NCBI GenBank assembly: GCA_025024175.1
Contig: QCXZ01000001.1
Coordinates: forward strand, 2,232,001-2,296,000
Direction of reading: 5' to 3'
Length of the DNA stretch: 64,000 nt
Source: Rhyzopertha dominica
Taxonomy: Eukaryota > Arthropoda > Insecta > Coleoptera > Bostrichidae
Position numbers and translations under genes: made by a program
Notes under the pieces: model-generated
Told to the model about the DNA's origin: nothing
The model's database searches: none
What the model saw: only the letters and a program-made list of their open reading frames with translations
Shown here: one piece after another, positions 1-12,715 of the stretch
How the letters are laid out: the number at the start of each line of letters is the position of its first letter
Numbering within the stretch: position 1 is the first letter of the stretch

Positions 1-108
1 AGGAAATTCGCGCAAATCTGGCCACTTGGGATACCACGTCAGATAATACTAAACATATTAATATTTGAAAACACACCGGAAATTCGATAGTTTTCGTGTG
101 TGATAATC
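1..108. other. Left flank, no feature seen
   Basis: A/T-rich sequence before the first LINE insertion. I see no open frame or motif in it. Confidence 0.4.
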
Positions 109-118
109 ATCGGAGGTT
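109..118. repeat. Left target-site duplication of LINE copy A
   Basis: The 10-mer ATCGGAGGTT stands just before the first base of LINE homology and recurs exactly at 1687-1696 just after the LINE 3' end. This is what target-primed reverse transcription leaves behind. Confidence 0.6.
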
Positions 119-1686
119 CCAAATGAAGCAGGAAGTTAAAGACCCATTGCCCTCCTGAGTGTCTGCTAGAAGTTACTAGAGAAACTACTCTACCAGAGAA
201 TAGGACCTATTATTGAAGACTCACTCCCGAAGGAACAAGCAGGTTTTAGGAAGAACAGAAGTTGGCTCTAACAACATATGCTGAAGTTGGTTTCCAGAAA
301 CGATTGAAAACTGGAGTAGCGTTCAAAGACTTATCGGCGGCCTACGATACTGTGTGGAAAGATGGATTGATCCTCAAACTATTTGATACTCTGAAATGTG
401 GAAAGACTGTGAAGCTCATCGAACGAGTGATATCCCAACGTCAATTCAGAATTTTGAATAATGCTCTTCCACAAGGATCGGTTCTGTCGCCTATTCTTTT
501 TAACCTTTACATAAGTGACCTTCCAGTAACTCAATCGAGAAAGTTTGCTATTTTAAAATCTGGCGATTGTGTCCTAATCCATTGAAGACAGAAGTAACTT
601 GTTTTCATCTCAACAATCACCAAAAGGGGAAACAGCTTCAAGTTATGTCAAATAACATAAGTCTTAAACATAACTTCTCGCCAAAATACCCTGGAGTGAC
701 CCTAGATACGTCTCTAACGTACAAGAAACATCTAAAAAAAATTACAGACTAGAAATAACATTCTGCATAAGCTTGCTGGTACAAGTTGGGGTGCAAACGC
801 AAATGTACTCGGTACTTCTGCAACTGCCTTGCTTTATAGCACTGCTGAGTACTGCTGTCCTGTTTGGAAAAACAGTCATCACACAGGAAAAATTGACACT
901 CAGTTAAATACTGCAATCCGACTAATCACTGGAACAATTAAGTCAACTCCATTACCTTGGCTTCCCATTCTTTCAAACATTGCTCCTCCGGAGATTCGCA
1001 GACAGTTTGCTACACATAAAGCTTGGCAAAAATATCAATCAGCTCCTAATGAGTTTCTGATTTCCCGAGATCTGCAAGAGCTACCTACAACTCGGCTAAC
1101 TTCTAGAAAACCTCTGTGGGCAGAAGATTTCCTTCGTGCTCCTTATACCATTGAAGATGGATGGTGTTCTGCTTGGCAACTTAAGAAACATGATATATTC
1201 AATCAGCAGCTTATAGACGATCCCACGGAAGAGGTGGCAGGAACTGACCTCTCGAGAAGGTCTTGGGTCACTCTGAATCGCTTTCGCACTGGTCATGGGA
1301 AATGCAAGTTTTTTCTTAATAAATGGGATTCATCTATCAACCCTTCTTGTGAATGTGGAGATCCCCTCCAAACAATTGGACATATGGTCAACAGATGCCC
1401 CCGCACAGCATGGTTTGGTGGTTTTGCGTCTATCCATCGTGTTGATGAAGGTGTTAAAGACTGGCTTAAGACAACAGAGATCTGATTGGAGTTTTCTGCT
1501 GTTTTCTTCAATACTCTATCTAGAATAAATACATACATGTATGTATCTATTATGGATAAAGCTCAAATGCGAGATCTCTTATCGTTGAATGAAGATATTT
1601 TTTTCTTTTTTACCGCTTTTATAAAAGTCGACCGTAGTCGCATGAAATTAACAGTACTGTGGAATGTATTAATGATTTTCATAAGA
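119..1686 (+). mobile_element. 5'-truncated non-LTR retrotransposon (LINE), copy A
   Basis: This is a jockey/I-like LINE fragment covering the reverse transcriptase and the cysteine-rich C-terminal tail. The RT starts inside the block read as EAGSYRPIALLSVCYKLLEK in copy B (18.3 kb). Further on come the palm block LPQGSVLSPILFNLYISDLP (about 466-525) and the terminal block with RFRTGHGKC and CECGDPLQTIGHMVNRCP (about 1280-1400). The frame is broken several times. The stretch that should hold the catalytic YADD motif is deleted at about 549-566; copy B at 18.5 kb still has it. The 3' UTR runs to about 1686 and is shared with copies at 19.7 and 25.9 kb. A 10-bp direct repeat flanks the unit. 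It is dead, with no promoter or 5' ORF. The family is firm as LINE; the exact clade is not established. Confidence 0.88.
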
Positions 1687-1696
1687 ATCGGAGGTT
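1687..1696. repeat. Right target-site duplication of LINE copy A
   Basis: Exact second copy of ATCGGAGGTT (see 109-118), immediately after the shared LINE 3' end. Confidence 0.6.
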
Positions 1697-1739
1697 GAAC
1701 CATAATAATCGGTAACCAGCGCTTTCCACCAGCATCCCC

Positions 1740-2080
1740 GTGGCGTTTACTTCGCCTTTTTCACATAATCCAACAATCACGTTAACATTGGGGTTGGCGT
1801 CGCGGGGGCAAACGGTGTGGCGTCGCTCCTTTGTTCCCCTTTGCGCGAGGCCGACCATCGATAGATAAAGACGGGACAAAGCTCTGGCAGGTGAGCAGTG
1901 CTTGTGCGCGAGCTTTCCAGGATCGGTAAATGACTATCAGATATGTACCATGCCGCCGATGACTTTGGTTCAGTTGCTTCGCTGCCGTTGCAGAAAGCTC
2001 ACCCCCCAAGGAGCAGCGGCCCTGGGAAGGACCAACCACTCTTCAAGGGATCAATTAAATTTTATCCACCAGGGTGAGTT
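1740..2080 (+). promoter_or_regulatory. G/C-rich island with consensus splice donors
   Basis: A roughly 330-bp stretch is much richer in G, C and CpG than the surrounding DNA. It contains two sequences matching insect 5' splice sites, CAG|GTGAGC near 1891 and AGG|GTGAGT near 2074. There is no long ATG frame on the + strand. On the minus strand an 85-codon frame (1782-2039) is open but shows no family resemblance. It may be a non-coding first exon or promoter of a + strand gene, or a fragment of foreign repeat. Low confidence. Confidence 0.3.
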
Positions 2081-2099
2081 GATGCTCTGCTGATGATTG

Positions 2100-2875
2100 T
2101 GCAACACGCTTTCTGATTATTAGTGCCGGTTAGAGGACGCAGATTTATGCAGTTAAGTCGTTTAATAGATTTTTTGAGTCTGTCTGTCAAATATTAAAAA
2201 GATTATCCGCCAAAAAATTATGCGACCTTAAACAAAAATGCTACTGCATGTGTGGAAATTAAGCTTCTTTCTATTATCTGTCAAATTTTACTTGATTTGC
2301 GTAAAAACAGAATCGTAATAAAAATTAATCGTTTTACTAGTTATGAGCAAGGTTTGTTGATATTTTAAGCTACTTATTTTACCCTCTGCTTATAATAAAG
2401 AAAATGCTTACCACTGTCATATATTTACACTGTACATTACGTAAATACTGCATTTTTGGTCGTATTTTTAATAGAAGTCAAAGTAACGTATAAATTTTGG
2501 CAGCTCTAAGCTACTAATGAATATTACTTGTGTGTATACATGGTGACCATTTTTTTAGCTTATGTGGGATGTGGGTGATGCCATCAACACATTTGTAAGT
2601 AGCCATATCAGTAGAGTAAGCCAGAATCATATAGTGTGCTACATTTATTTTAATTTTCATAACCTGCTCAGATTAATATAACCTTATTCAGATTATTAAG
2701 AGCCGTCAAAAAACCGATCTATTACATGAAATAACACGTGACATGGACAAAAGAGAGCAAGAATGCTACAGAAATGAGTTTGATATTAATGAATAATTAA
2801 AATAAATTTTAATTGGTGCTTAAATCGTCTCCGTATATTTTGTGCAACAACTGAAGAATTTTGTTGAAGTCTGGT
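2100..2875. other. A/T-rich intergenic DNA
   Basis: No coding frame, RNA gene or clear repeat seen. Confidence 0.5.
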
Positions 2876-2879
2876 GCTG

Positions 2880-3060
2880 AATTGACGGTTTTCTTATTTT
2901 AATTGTTGCAATTCTCTGACATTCCAATGCAAATAGTAACATTGAAATATTTCCGAAATAGAAACTCAATCCGGAGTTAGGTCAGGTGAGCTTGGAGGAC
3001 CTAATATTGATCCAGTTGACATAATAAATAGACCAAATGTTTGTTTAAGGGATTTGGTAA
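2880..3060 (-). mobile_element. Tc1/mariner-superfamily transposase relic
   Basis: Read on the minus strand, the segment around 2975-3010 gives PPSSPDLTPD. This is the catalytic-loop signature (PPRSPDLTPLDFFLWG type) of insect Tc1/mariner-like transposases. The reading frame breaks on both sides and no terminal repeats were found. It probably belongs to the same broad family as the relics at 6.3-6.6 kb and 57.9-58.3 kb. Confidence 0.45.
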
Positions 3061-6000
3061 TTATAACGCAATTATGTTAGCAGTTATGAAGCCAGCATAT
3101 TTTGCCTTAAAATTCTTATGTATATTGACTCAAATCGATGTTGTTCTTTACAGTGTAAAAAAGGCATTGTGAATTTTAAAACTGACTTATTTATATTTTC
3201 AATTCTAAGTAACATATTAATGTGCGATTTTACTAATATGATATTTGAATAAACCTGGCTTATTTCATTTTAAAACATATCCCTAAAGCTTTCTTTAGAT
3301 ATCTTCACCTCTCTGACTAACTCCACATTTATTCTTTAAAAGCACAGAGTATCACTATTACTACATCTTCATATTTGATACCTTCTGGCTATGAAGTATT
3401 TGGAAAAAGCTGTAATGTCGTACTCTTGCCAAAACTAATGTTATTATTAAAGCAATATCATGCCTAGCATTGTAAAAGATTTCTAAATATTTATACTTCA
3501 TAGTATTTATTACATTTTTACCCATAAATTCTTGTTTAGAAAAAGATCATTGAAACATTTTGTTTCGATATTGCAGAACCTTTGATACCATATTTTATTT
3601 AAATGCTACTTCTGTGAGAAACAAAACTTAAATCATAATTCAGACGTGTTATTCATAGAGCTGGATTTTCTCTGTTTTGAATTGAGGTAAGATATAGGCA
3701 AGAACCAGATTTTATTATAAAAATTATTGGCACCTACTTCTAAAACTGTATTTTGCTAATAAATCTTTCTGCTAGCTAGAGTTCAATTTACAAATCCTTT
3801 AATAAAACTTGCTATATTAATCAAATACGTATTCTCAGCTAGTTCATAATTTCAATAGTTGTTTCCTCAGTAAGCTGGGATATGTTTATCGTTTTTTATT
3901 TGGTACTGTTTCTCAGCATCATTTTTTTATTAGAATGTACATTATTTTCAGTATTCTGTACGTGTTCTTCATTCATCGGGATTCTTTTGAATAACGGCTT
4001 AATGCCTATATAATTAGCAAATAATAATCACCATTAGCATATCGATTTTTGTGAAAAAATATTTTTCTTACTATACTAAATCAACTATAATAGCTTTATT
4101 TAAAAGTACAGTATCGGTTACTGACCTAACAATAACAATTTTATTAACATGTTCAGTTGAAAAACAGCAGCCTAGGAATATTTAATATTTGTAAAGGGAA
4201 TAAAACTATTTTTTATTATTATTAAACTACCTGGTTCGTTATGCTACATTTGCAGAATAATATAATGATAAAATTAATGCAACATAACTTCTCACTATCA
4301 CTTCATATCTGTTACATGAAAATAATGTTAATTTAGTTAATTACAGGCGGTCAAACTTTACATTGTTTGTATATTTGTACATTTATTATCAATTATGAGT
4401 ACTGCATAGGTGCCAGAAGAAGTTTACATTGGTATATTTGTTCTTGTAAAGTGGAGCACGTGTTCTCATCTACAGTAGAATTACGCGATTACACAAATAC
4501 ACAGTCGACATTGGTTACCTTAAATTGCCCGATCCCTTGCTTTCGTGACGAGACATCTTCATTTCAGATTATTTAATAATTCATCCTCTAGCAGTCGCTA
4601 TTACACGTGCAGCAAGTACCGCACAGGCAGATACAGAGCTTCAATTAGATACAAGCAGTTTTCACTGAATAACGGGTCACTAGATGCAAACCACACCCTA
4701 TTGATTGGTCTTATTATACAAACTGGATGTTGGATTAAGTAATTTGGTCTTTAATTATATCTTATTCCGCAGTGATGATTACCAAATTATATCTGATTTA
4801 CTTTAATGCTTGTCCAATATATTTGATGCATTCTAGATGTTCGTATGAATATCTAAGCCTACAGATAAACCTTCTAGAAATGATGGCATCTAGTGTCCTA
4901 TATGGTAAAAGTACGTTTAATAGAGATGAAAAGTTTGCCAGTCAAAAAGCCTGTCACAAAAGTGCAGAAAACGAAGTTGATGTGTGCTTAGCTGCACAAC
5001 CTGATAGGAATATCAATAATAGCTTTCAAACCTTATGTATTCCAAAGTCTTCAGCCCAGATAGTGTGAAAGAGCATAAAATACACCCACCTTTGTTTATA
5101 AATTGGACTGAAGAGTAAAAGCTCACATGAAAATTCATATTGCATTCCAGATGGTAGCTCTGTTTGAAATCTTATGAAATTTATTTTTGAAGCTAACCCG
5201 TGATAGATAGGTGCCTCTGGGATATTTAATAACCATTTTACCGAATATTCAGTATTTTTTTTATATGTCAATAACAATGGGATGCGAATATATCGCTTTA
5301 TTTATAAAGAGACGCTGAAAAAACGCAATACAGTAGTATGTGACCCCATAAAATATTCTGAGTACGCCAATCGATTTAAAATAAAAAAATCTATAAAAGA
5401 TGTTTCACAGTTATTTTGTATATACTGAACTAAAGAAATGTTGCAATATTCTAAAGTTGGTTATAGCTTTAAAACAAAAGACGATATAAAAGTAGCAATG
5501 GCACAGCTCAACTCACAAGAAAAAAGTAATACAGTAATGTCGAAGACGCAACCCCCTAGCATTAATAGTTACCGAAATACCCTACAATTACAACGAAAAT
5601 GGGACACCCTGTATATTTCATGTACTCTAAACCATGTTGTCAACAAAAATTCAATCAAATTTACATTTACAACTTTCTAAATTACCATTTTCATCTAATT
5701 TTTCCTACGTATCCCGATTCTGCTACAGACAGCGGTTATAAGTTTTTACTTTGCTGTAAAATCGGTATAAAGTAAGTAATAGTAATCGGGCCTTTCCTTT
5801 TGTGCTTATGAAGTAGGTATTTTATACAGTGTTTATAATTAAACACCTATTTCCGCCTGTATACTACTGTAACCTATATCCCAATTTGGTTGAGACATTA
5901 TGTGATTTTCGCTGGAATGAATATACCTATCCTATTCTATCATATATGAGTTAACGGAATACGTTCAATACTGGTCTGAAATGCTTGATTTTAGATGTAA

Positions 6001-6295
6001 ATGTAAAATAGTTCACAAGTAAAAGGTAAATATGGTACATACTTTTATATATATCAAATTTGCGGTAGTTGCTAAAAATAAAAGAAGCTTGTCTTCCTTA
6101 TGGATGCAACAACGCCAGGAACAAAAGCAAAAGAACATGTAACACTATAGACATATACAAGATAGAGAGATTCTACCCGTCAAAGGTTTATTAAAAAAGC
6201 CCATGCATTCAAAGACCATTATTCAGCATCTTAAAATGTCTAGTTTGAAGTAGATTTATCATTCATTAATGGTAAAGGCAGTGATATCTCTTACC
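3061..6295. other. A/T-rich intergenic DNA
   Basis: No gene recognised. Frames of 65-98 codons at 4367-5068 and 5438-5680 have no recognisable family. Near 5603-5618 the string GGGACACCCTGTATA resembles the tip of mariner-type terminal repeats, but no partner was found. Confidence 0.4.
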
Positions 6296-6299
6296 AATG

Positions 6300-6560
6300 A
6301 TATTTTCATAAAACTTGGATTCATCAGTAAACATAACCTGTTAGAAGAAGTACTGTTGTTGTCCTGTTTTCTCAAGAACCCACCTAAAAAACTCTTTAAA
6401 ATCCCCTAGGAATAATAAACTAATAATAATCTTATGCATTTGCTTACCCAGTTTTAAATAGCAGCTGTACGCCTTTGTTTTTTGTTTTCTGAATTTCACA
6501 AATTACATTCATTAAACTCCGATCAGAACTTTTTTACGAGGCTTTTGACCAACCACATTT
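6300..6560 (-). mobile_element. Tc1/mariner-superfamily transposase relic
   Basis: The minus strand reads FKEFFRWVLEKTGQQQYFF, one stop, then VMFTDESKFYENI. This matches the FCRW....FLFTDEA.F block that carries the first catalytic Asp in a common insect Tc1/mariner-like family. Neighbouring sequence is too decayed to extend the match. No terminal repeats or target duplication identified. Confidence 0.55.
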
Positions 6561-7718
6561 TTTTCGTATATGTATCATTCCAAGGTTCGCTACTTCGTGA
6601 CCTAAAATGGAACTTTCGGAGCTTTCATCCGAATAAGGCCTGTCTGTATAAATAGCACCACCACTGATGGAAAACTGCATGCAGAGAGGAATTGGAGGAT
6701 GATTTATTTGACAGCAGGATTGCTCTCTCAACAATTTTTCCGACCATGTCAGATTATTAAATTGAGGAAGCGAGAAATCCTGCAAGGGAAGTGATGAATG
6801 TCGCTTGAATGATACTTTCTATCTTGAGATGTATTTGTAATGCACAGGTTTTAAAAGATAACTTGTGGATTATTTTTTTTCTCATTTATCAGTGCACGAG
6901 TATTCGTATTATATGCTAGAACAGTGTTCTAATACATAACACATTTAGTTACTCAGTAATATCGAAAGCGTCACAATACCTGGATGAAATATTACGGCCA
7001 GTATTTTTAGAGAAACTGAGTTAACACTGCAAGGAACTAAGGAAGAATTAGTAATTCCGTGAGTAACGAACCAAATAATAAAATGCAGTGTACTCTGCCG
7101 CTCTTTCTTGCCAGAGAGAAATGCAATTTCATGTATTAGTAATATAAAAATGAGTTCAGTAAATATGTATGCAATATGCAAAAATATTGCTATAATAATC
7201 CATCAAAACATAGTGCTCTTTTATATAGTCATGTGCTCCTTTCTCAAAAGAAGACAAATATGATAAAATTGGTACCTTTATTTGTTTCCTTGAATTTGGT
7301 GGATAACAAACACCAACAATTGATTGGAAGGTAACATACAGCATGATGAAAGACAATAAGTTATATACTTTTCCCAAAAACAAATATATTTATTATGCGA
7401 TTAAAGTGACAAGTGGGGTTTTCAGTGATGATAACAGAATAATCAACAGAGTATTGTCAAAGAGCTTAAAAACTATATCAGACTTCTGGAGGTTTGCCAG
7501 GATACCCGTAGCAATTAGTAGTTATTTTATTTATTCATTACTTTGACCTCAGCTGACCTGACCTATTTTTTGTTATGTTCACTTTCAAAATGGGATCAAA
7601 TTTGACCCTGGCTATTTTGTAAATTTTGATACAATTGAAAAAAATTCGTTCGATCAATTTAATAATGCTTTCTTAAATACATTTCTGAATATATGAACAT
7701 GTCATTTTAATTTTCTAG
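6561..7718. other. A/T-rich intergenic DNA
   Basis: No supported gene. Several 67-83 codon frames on both strands have no recognisable content. Confidence 0.4.
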
Positions 7719-9295
7719 ACGATGCCACCGATCTTTTTCAAACTTTTTTTTAAATATAAACCAATTTTAAAGCAAGGGGTGAAGGTGACCCACAAAGGCA
7801 AGGTGACAAATAACTAGCCTCGGCAAGGCTCAGCCCGAGTCGTTGGGGCAAAAAAAAGGTAAAGTAAATAAATGGGCGCCAGAATCCAAAAATCGCAGAT
7901 ATCTGAGCACGTGCACAAGTCCTTCAGAATCAAACCTTTCTCCCCCGACTAAGATATAGGCATGTGAATATAACAAATTAAACAACGGATTGAGCTTAAA
8001 CCAAGGTCCATATACTTAATCACCCAAAGATAATAAGGAAGAGTATAAACTAAAATAAGAACAAGATAACCCGAAAGGAACTAGCGTATAATCTACTCCA
8101 TCGAAACACAGAACAGTCATACAATAATCTAATTCTAAGCTAACGGTATCAAGGGAAATATCCTTACTATTTATTAACGTAATTAATATGATGCACGAAC
8201 AAAAAAACTATTGTCATAACCGTCCGCGGGGTGCGCACGTCCGACGGTGGTTCCGACTCAGTTATAAAAAGAACTCTTCAAACTCTCCGGTAAAACGATC
8301 ATGCCCTTTTTCCTTTACAAAAAAATTTAAACCGACTATTTGCTATCAGATATACGTGTATGTACAAGTTAAGCTACGTGTATTATTAATAATTTATTAC
8401 GGAATGAGTGAAGATAAAGTCAACTTAATTAAATAATTACACAGAGTAATACCCGCACTCTATAAGATATAACAGAGAAAGTGCTAAATATAAAAGTTCT
8501 AAGATTAACGCACAAATAAAATGCAGGAGCGAAGGGAACGCAGCGACGATCTTCCGTAGATTTACTGAACAATCTGGCAACTTCAGCACGCAAATTAAAT
8601 GGAAAAGTCTAGCCTTAAATACACAGGTTGATCCTTCCCCTCTGGCAAGGGTATAGGCGACTCTAGGATAGGTGATAATAGCCTCTATCTCTCCAGCCTT
8701 TATGTATTTCCACGAAAGATTCCTTCCACCTTCGAAATTTAGAAATCCCTATCGAATAATTCACCACGGACGTCGAGTACGTTCGCTTATATGCTTTGCT
8801 GATGTCCGGTACACCCAACCAAGGGTAAGAAGCCCTAAAATAGCTGGTTTGGCAACGAGAAAACTATAAAATATGCACTTACTGAGGTGTTAGGCGGCTT
8901 CACAAGTTGTAAAATGAAATATGTAGTACGACGAACTGTTTGGAAGTGTCTGTGCTTTCATCCGGTTTAAAACCGAAACAGGCTCAATCGAAAAGGCATC
9001 AAGATACGAAGAAGTAAAGGAAACACACGATTGGCCCTTGAACAGCACAAAATTGCGACTATGATCCCCAGAAATGGGTGAAATTCACACAGAATTAATT
9101 CGCGATCACTTCCCGTAGTCGAATGTTCTCAATCACCGTAGGAGTGCCTAGCAAGAAAAACCAGCAGAAACTGGCATGGACAGAGCGCCCGAAAAAGCGA
9201 TTTCAACAGATATTGGAAATCTAGCTACATACAAATGACAAACAAAACAATCTGTAGCGAGAATTTAAATTAGCAAAACGGGAGCGTTACAACGA
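7719..9295 (-). mobile_element. Candidate solo LTR
   Basis: On the minus strand the unit would start TGTAACGCTCCCG at 9291 and end GATCGGTGGCA at 7723, giving canonical TG...CA ends. The 4-mer ACGA flanks it on both sides (7719-7722 and 9292-9295). The interior (about 1.57 kb) is more G/C-rich than the flanks, has no long coding frame, and on the minus strand contains TATA-like (TATTTAAGG) and AATAAA-like signals. Length and ends fit an LTR of a Ty3/gypsy-type element left by recombination. I found the boundaries by searching for them, so the 4-bp duplication is only moderate evidence. No gag or pol is present. Confidence 0.42.
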
Positions 9296-11505
9296 TAAAT
9301 TCTTTACAAAAGCAGGAACTTTTCAGCTCTCTTCCAATACGTCACCACCTAACTGTAATGGTATTAAAAAATTTCCATAGAAATCCTACTAAGATGGCCG
9401 TACTAAATCTTTTAAGGAACAGAAAAGCTTTTTTCGCTACTTTTTCCAACATCCATGCTATTAATGCCAAAGGTAGATAATTTGCAGGCTCCATTAATAT
9501 ATTATCAGTCAATATTAACAACACAAACTATGTGCAGCAATATTACATTACATCGCCCAACTTACCGAAACTATCCATCTCACCGTGATTGCTCCAATTT
9601 CGAAACCCCAGTGCGACACANCTCTGACATTTCGCCGCCACCTACTTGCGATGCAAAGGGTGNGTGCCCCGCGTTCTNCCGANGTGGTGTGGGTGGAACG
9701 GCCAGGCTTTGATCCCGAGCGCTGCGCAGCTATACTCCACCACACATAAACGTTTTTCGGCTTTATAAATTAATTTTTCAGAGGCAGCGTAGGCCTGATT
9801 GTACATGGTCCTTGATGAAACGTCTGGATTTAACAGCGCCATTAGGAATGAGCTGAAAACAAGCTTCCAAACGCATGTAAAAGTGCTGTAAGGCCGCATG
9901 GAATAATTAACGAAGGGTCTGCAAATTTATGCCGGTTGCTCACATAATCCAGGTTCAATTTCCATTGTGGTATTTTTAGACAAGATGGTTAACGTTTAAG
10001 GGCATTGACTTCGTGGTCAGCAACACTAGACAATCTTAAAAGAGTAATAAATTTTTCGTTGTCTGTGATAACAGATAGTGATTGGTAAATTCTACACGAA
10101 AAATATTGAGAAGTCAATTCCTGATGACAAAAACAACACCTAGTTATAGATTTGGCTCGAATCCTGAAATACAGTATTCGAAAACGAATCCTGAACAATG
10201 CTATTTTTGAATAAACAGTTTATTTACTTATAAGTCTGTAAGTGCTGATTACGTACTAATTAGGAAATATATTGTACTGTAATTTTCCTTCACTCTTTCG
10301 TTCTTCTGCGGTTTGGCCTCTAATTATAATGATTCTTCTAGTTTCTATCAATGATGGAGGAGCCCAAAAAGCCTATTCTTTGAATTATCCTTAATCTTCA
10401 ATTCTATAAGTTAGCAAAAATGCATGTAAGAGTGGTAAAAGTCAGACTTAAGAGAAACCAGGTGAATATCAAAGAAGAGTCGAATATTCTAAAATTGCCT
10501 CTCTGATTACTGACATCAAACGATTGAAATTAGCCGCAGGTTTAACGGCCGAAGGTGTAGTAGACGTGGTATATGATGGTATATCTTAAAATACATGTAC
10601 CCCCTACATAAACATTTATGCTATTTTCTTAGTGCTGGTCACATTCTAATTTGACCATCTTGTCTAATAAAGAACGAAAAGATTGGTAGTCAAACCTTTA
10701 ATTGTAAACATAATACACAGATGTATAAAGATTTTCTCAAAATCGCTACTCGAATTTGATATAAATATACATATTTTTTAAGGAGATAAGTAGAATTGCT
10801 TCCTTATCCATCTGATTGTCGTGACTCCAATTCTTTAGCCACCATCATTTTCTACGAGTATTTCTTCACAAATTCACTTATATCCTTCAACAATAATTAT
10901 TGTGCTTTCATCTAGCTTTGTTTCGTTGATTCCTCAGTTTAAAATAGTGATTGTCATCTTAATGGATCAAATGGTTGGTAGTCGCGTAAGAGCAACGTGT
11001 AGTATACGGTACACTAGACCAGCGCCCGCTATAAATCAAGGCAAAATCCATTTAGCTGAACAAAAAGCGATAGGTTTAGCACAGAAGGTTCTTTCTGGGT
11101 CAAGCCAGAGTTCGCGCTCTAAATAACTGACCGTCGTGTTCGCAGTGATTCTTCTATCAAGAAAACGTACGGCATTCTTAAACGCCCTTGCCTAAGCTTG
11201 TTTGAACAACAGTTTCGGTAAATTTGAGAATGACCGCTCTCAGAATTTTATAAATCGGTATCGATGATCAGATTCTTATGAAAATGGGACAGAAACGTCC
11301 TCTTTTAGAATTGAGAAAAATCAATGAATTCGCACATTTTTGTTTATCTAGACTTTTTATTAAATAAATTATATATCCCTTTATATACCTATTGCATAAA
11401 GGAAAGCTTATTCCCTCTTTAATTTATTAGGTTCAGAATTAAAATCGTTTAAATGTAAATTAACAAATTTGATGTGCTCGATGAACAATTTAAAGATTTT
11501 ATAAT
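9296..11505. other. Intergenic DNA with ambiguous bases
   Basis: No gene recognised. A G/C-richer patch at about 9590-9730 carries four N bases (9621, 9663, 9678, 9684), suggesting a collapsed or polymorphic repeat. A 74-codon frame at 10902-11126 has no recognised family. Confidence 0.4.
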
Positions 11506-11509
11506 TTTG

Positions 11510-12715
11510 ATTTCCTAAATAATTTGTGATAATATTTTTCTCTATGTAAAATTTTCATTTTCTCAAAGTCAGTCATGTGTTTAGTCAAATATGAGTGTTC
11601 AGCTACGGAAGATCTATACATCTGTTGTAGCCTAGTAGCACGTATGTGTTCTTTTAAACGCGTACCTATGTAACACTTGCCGCAAGAACAAGTAATTTTG
11701 TAAAGACCTTCACTCTCTAAATGTACTTTATCTTTAGTAGAACTTAAAATTTTATCTAAATTATTATATGTACTACCAACAACTAAAATACCTGTTTTCT
11801 AAGCATCCTCTTTAATTTTTTCTAAAAGACCTTGTACATAAGGCAAACTCAACTTCAATTTACTTTGTCCTGGCTGAGAATTTACTTGATTTGGATGAGC
11901 ACTTTTATTAAAAACTGACCAAATATTCTTACTGCTATAATCATTTCTCACTAGCGCTAATTCAAGATGATATATTTCTTTTTGTAAAGAACTTTCGTGT
12001 GATATCCTTTGTGCTCTAACAAATAACGTCCTAATAAGACTATTCTTTTGAGAGAGAGGGTGGTGAGATGTGGCATGTAAATATCTGTCTGTGTGTGTTG
12101 GTTTTCTGTAAACCTTGTGTCCTAACTGTCCAGTGTTTATTCTGTAAATTTGGACATCCAAAAAAGGTAAACCGTCATTGCTTTCTAATTCCATAGTAAA
12201 TTTTATGTCAGGATTTTGACTGTTCAAATGATTTAGAAACCTACCCAACTCTTTTATATTGTGGGGCCAAATAATAAAATTGTCATCTACGTACCTATAC
12301 CAACATTTTGGCTTAAAGTGAAAACTGTTTATCGCTACCTGTTCAAAATTCTCCATAAACAAATTGGCTACTACAAGATTTGGAGGTGAACCCATTGTAC
12401 AACCTGATTTTTGTTCATAAAAATTATCGTTCCATAAGAAATAAGTAGATTTTAAACAATGTTCAGATAATCTGGCTATCGTGTCACCCAGGGGATCGCT
12501 ATTAAGCTTGGATTTGATGATGTCTATCGTTTCAGGGATGAATACTTTCGTAAATAAAGAAACCACGTCAAAACTAACTAAAATATCTCCTTCTGATATA
12601 TGACGTCTCGCTTCCTTGGTGATTTGTTTACTAACTTTTAAAATTTTGTTTGAACTTGTGTCAGGCAAATTTTGATGTTCTTCGTCTTTGACAAAGATTA
12701 CAGGTGTAACCGAAA
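11510..12715 (-). mobile_element. Penelope-like retroelement, copy A (RT plus GIY-YIG)
   Basis: The minus strand encodes a Penelope-type reverse transcriptase. It reads DILVSFDVVSLFTKV (12540-12585), CTMGSPPNLVVANLFMENFE (about 12350-12410) and the catalytic YRYVDDNFIIW (about 12270-12305). The stretch EESNDGLPFLDVQI-type and the Y(R)KPTHTDRYLHATSHHP block follow, characteristic of the family. Downstream (11510-11745) lies the GIY-YIG endonuclease, LYKITCSCGKCYIG. Compared with the 45.5-kb copy there are two close 1-nt indels near 11800 that break and then restore frame, with a TAG between. A 21-nt in-frame deletion inside GIY-YIG removes the residues after CYIG. The C-terminal end is lost after about 11510-11540. 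It is a pseudogene; no intact long terminal region was found. Confidence 0.9.

Noticed and set aside
7860..7885. Minus-strand TGGCGCCCA as a retrotransposon primer-binding site
   Set aside because: It lies inside the candidate LTR rather than next to its end, and the match to a tRNA 3' end is too short to trust.
8888..9291. Shorter LTR reading TGTTAGG...GTTACA
   Set aside because: No flanking duplication; the longer 7723-9291 unit has one.
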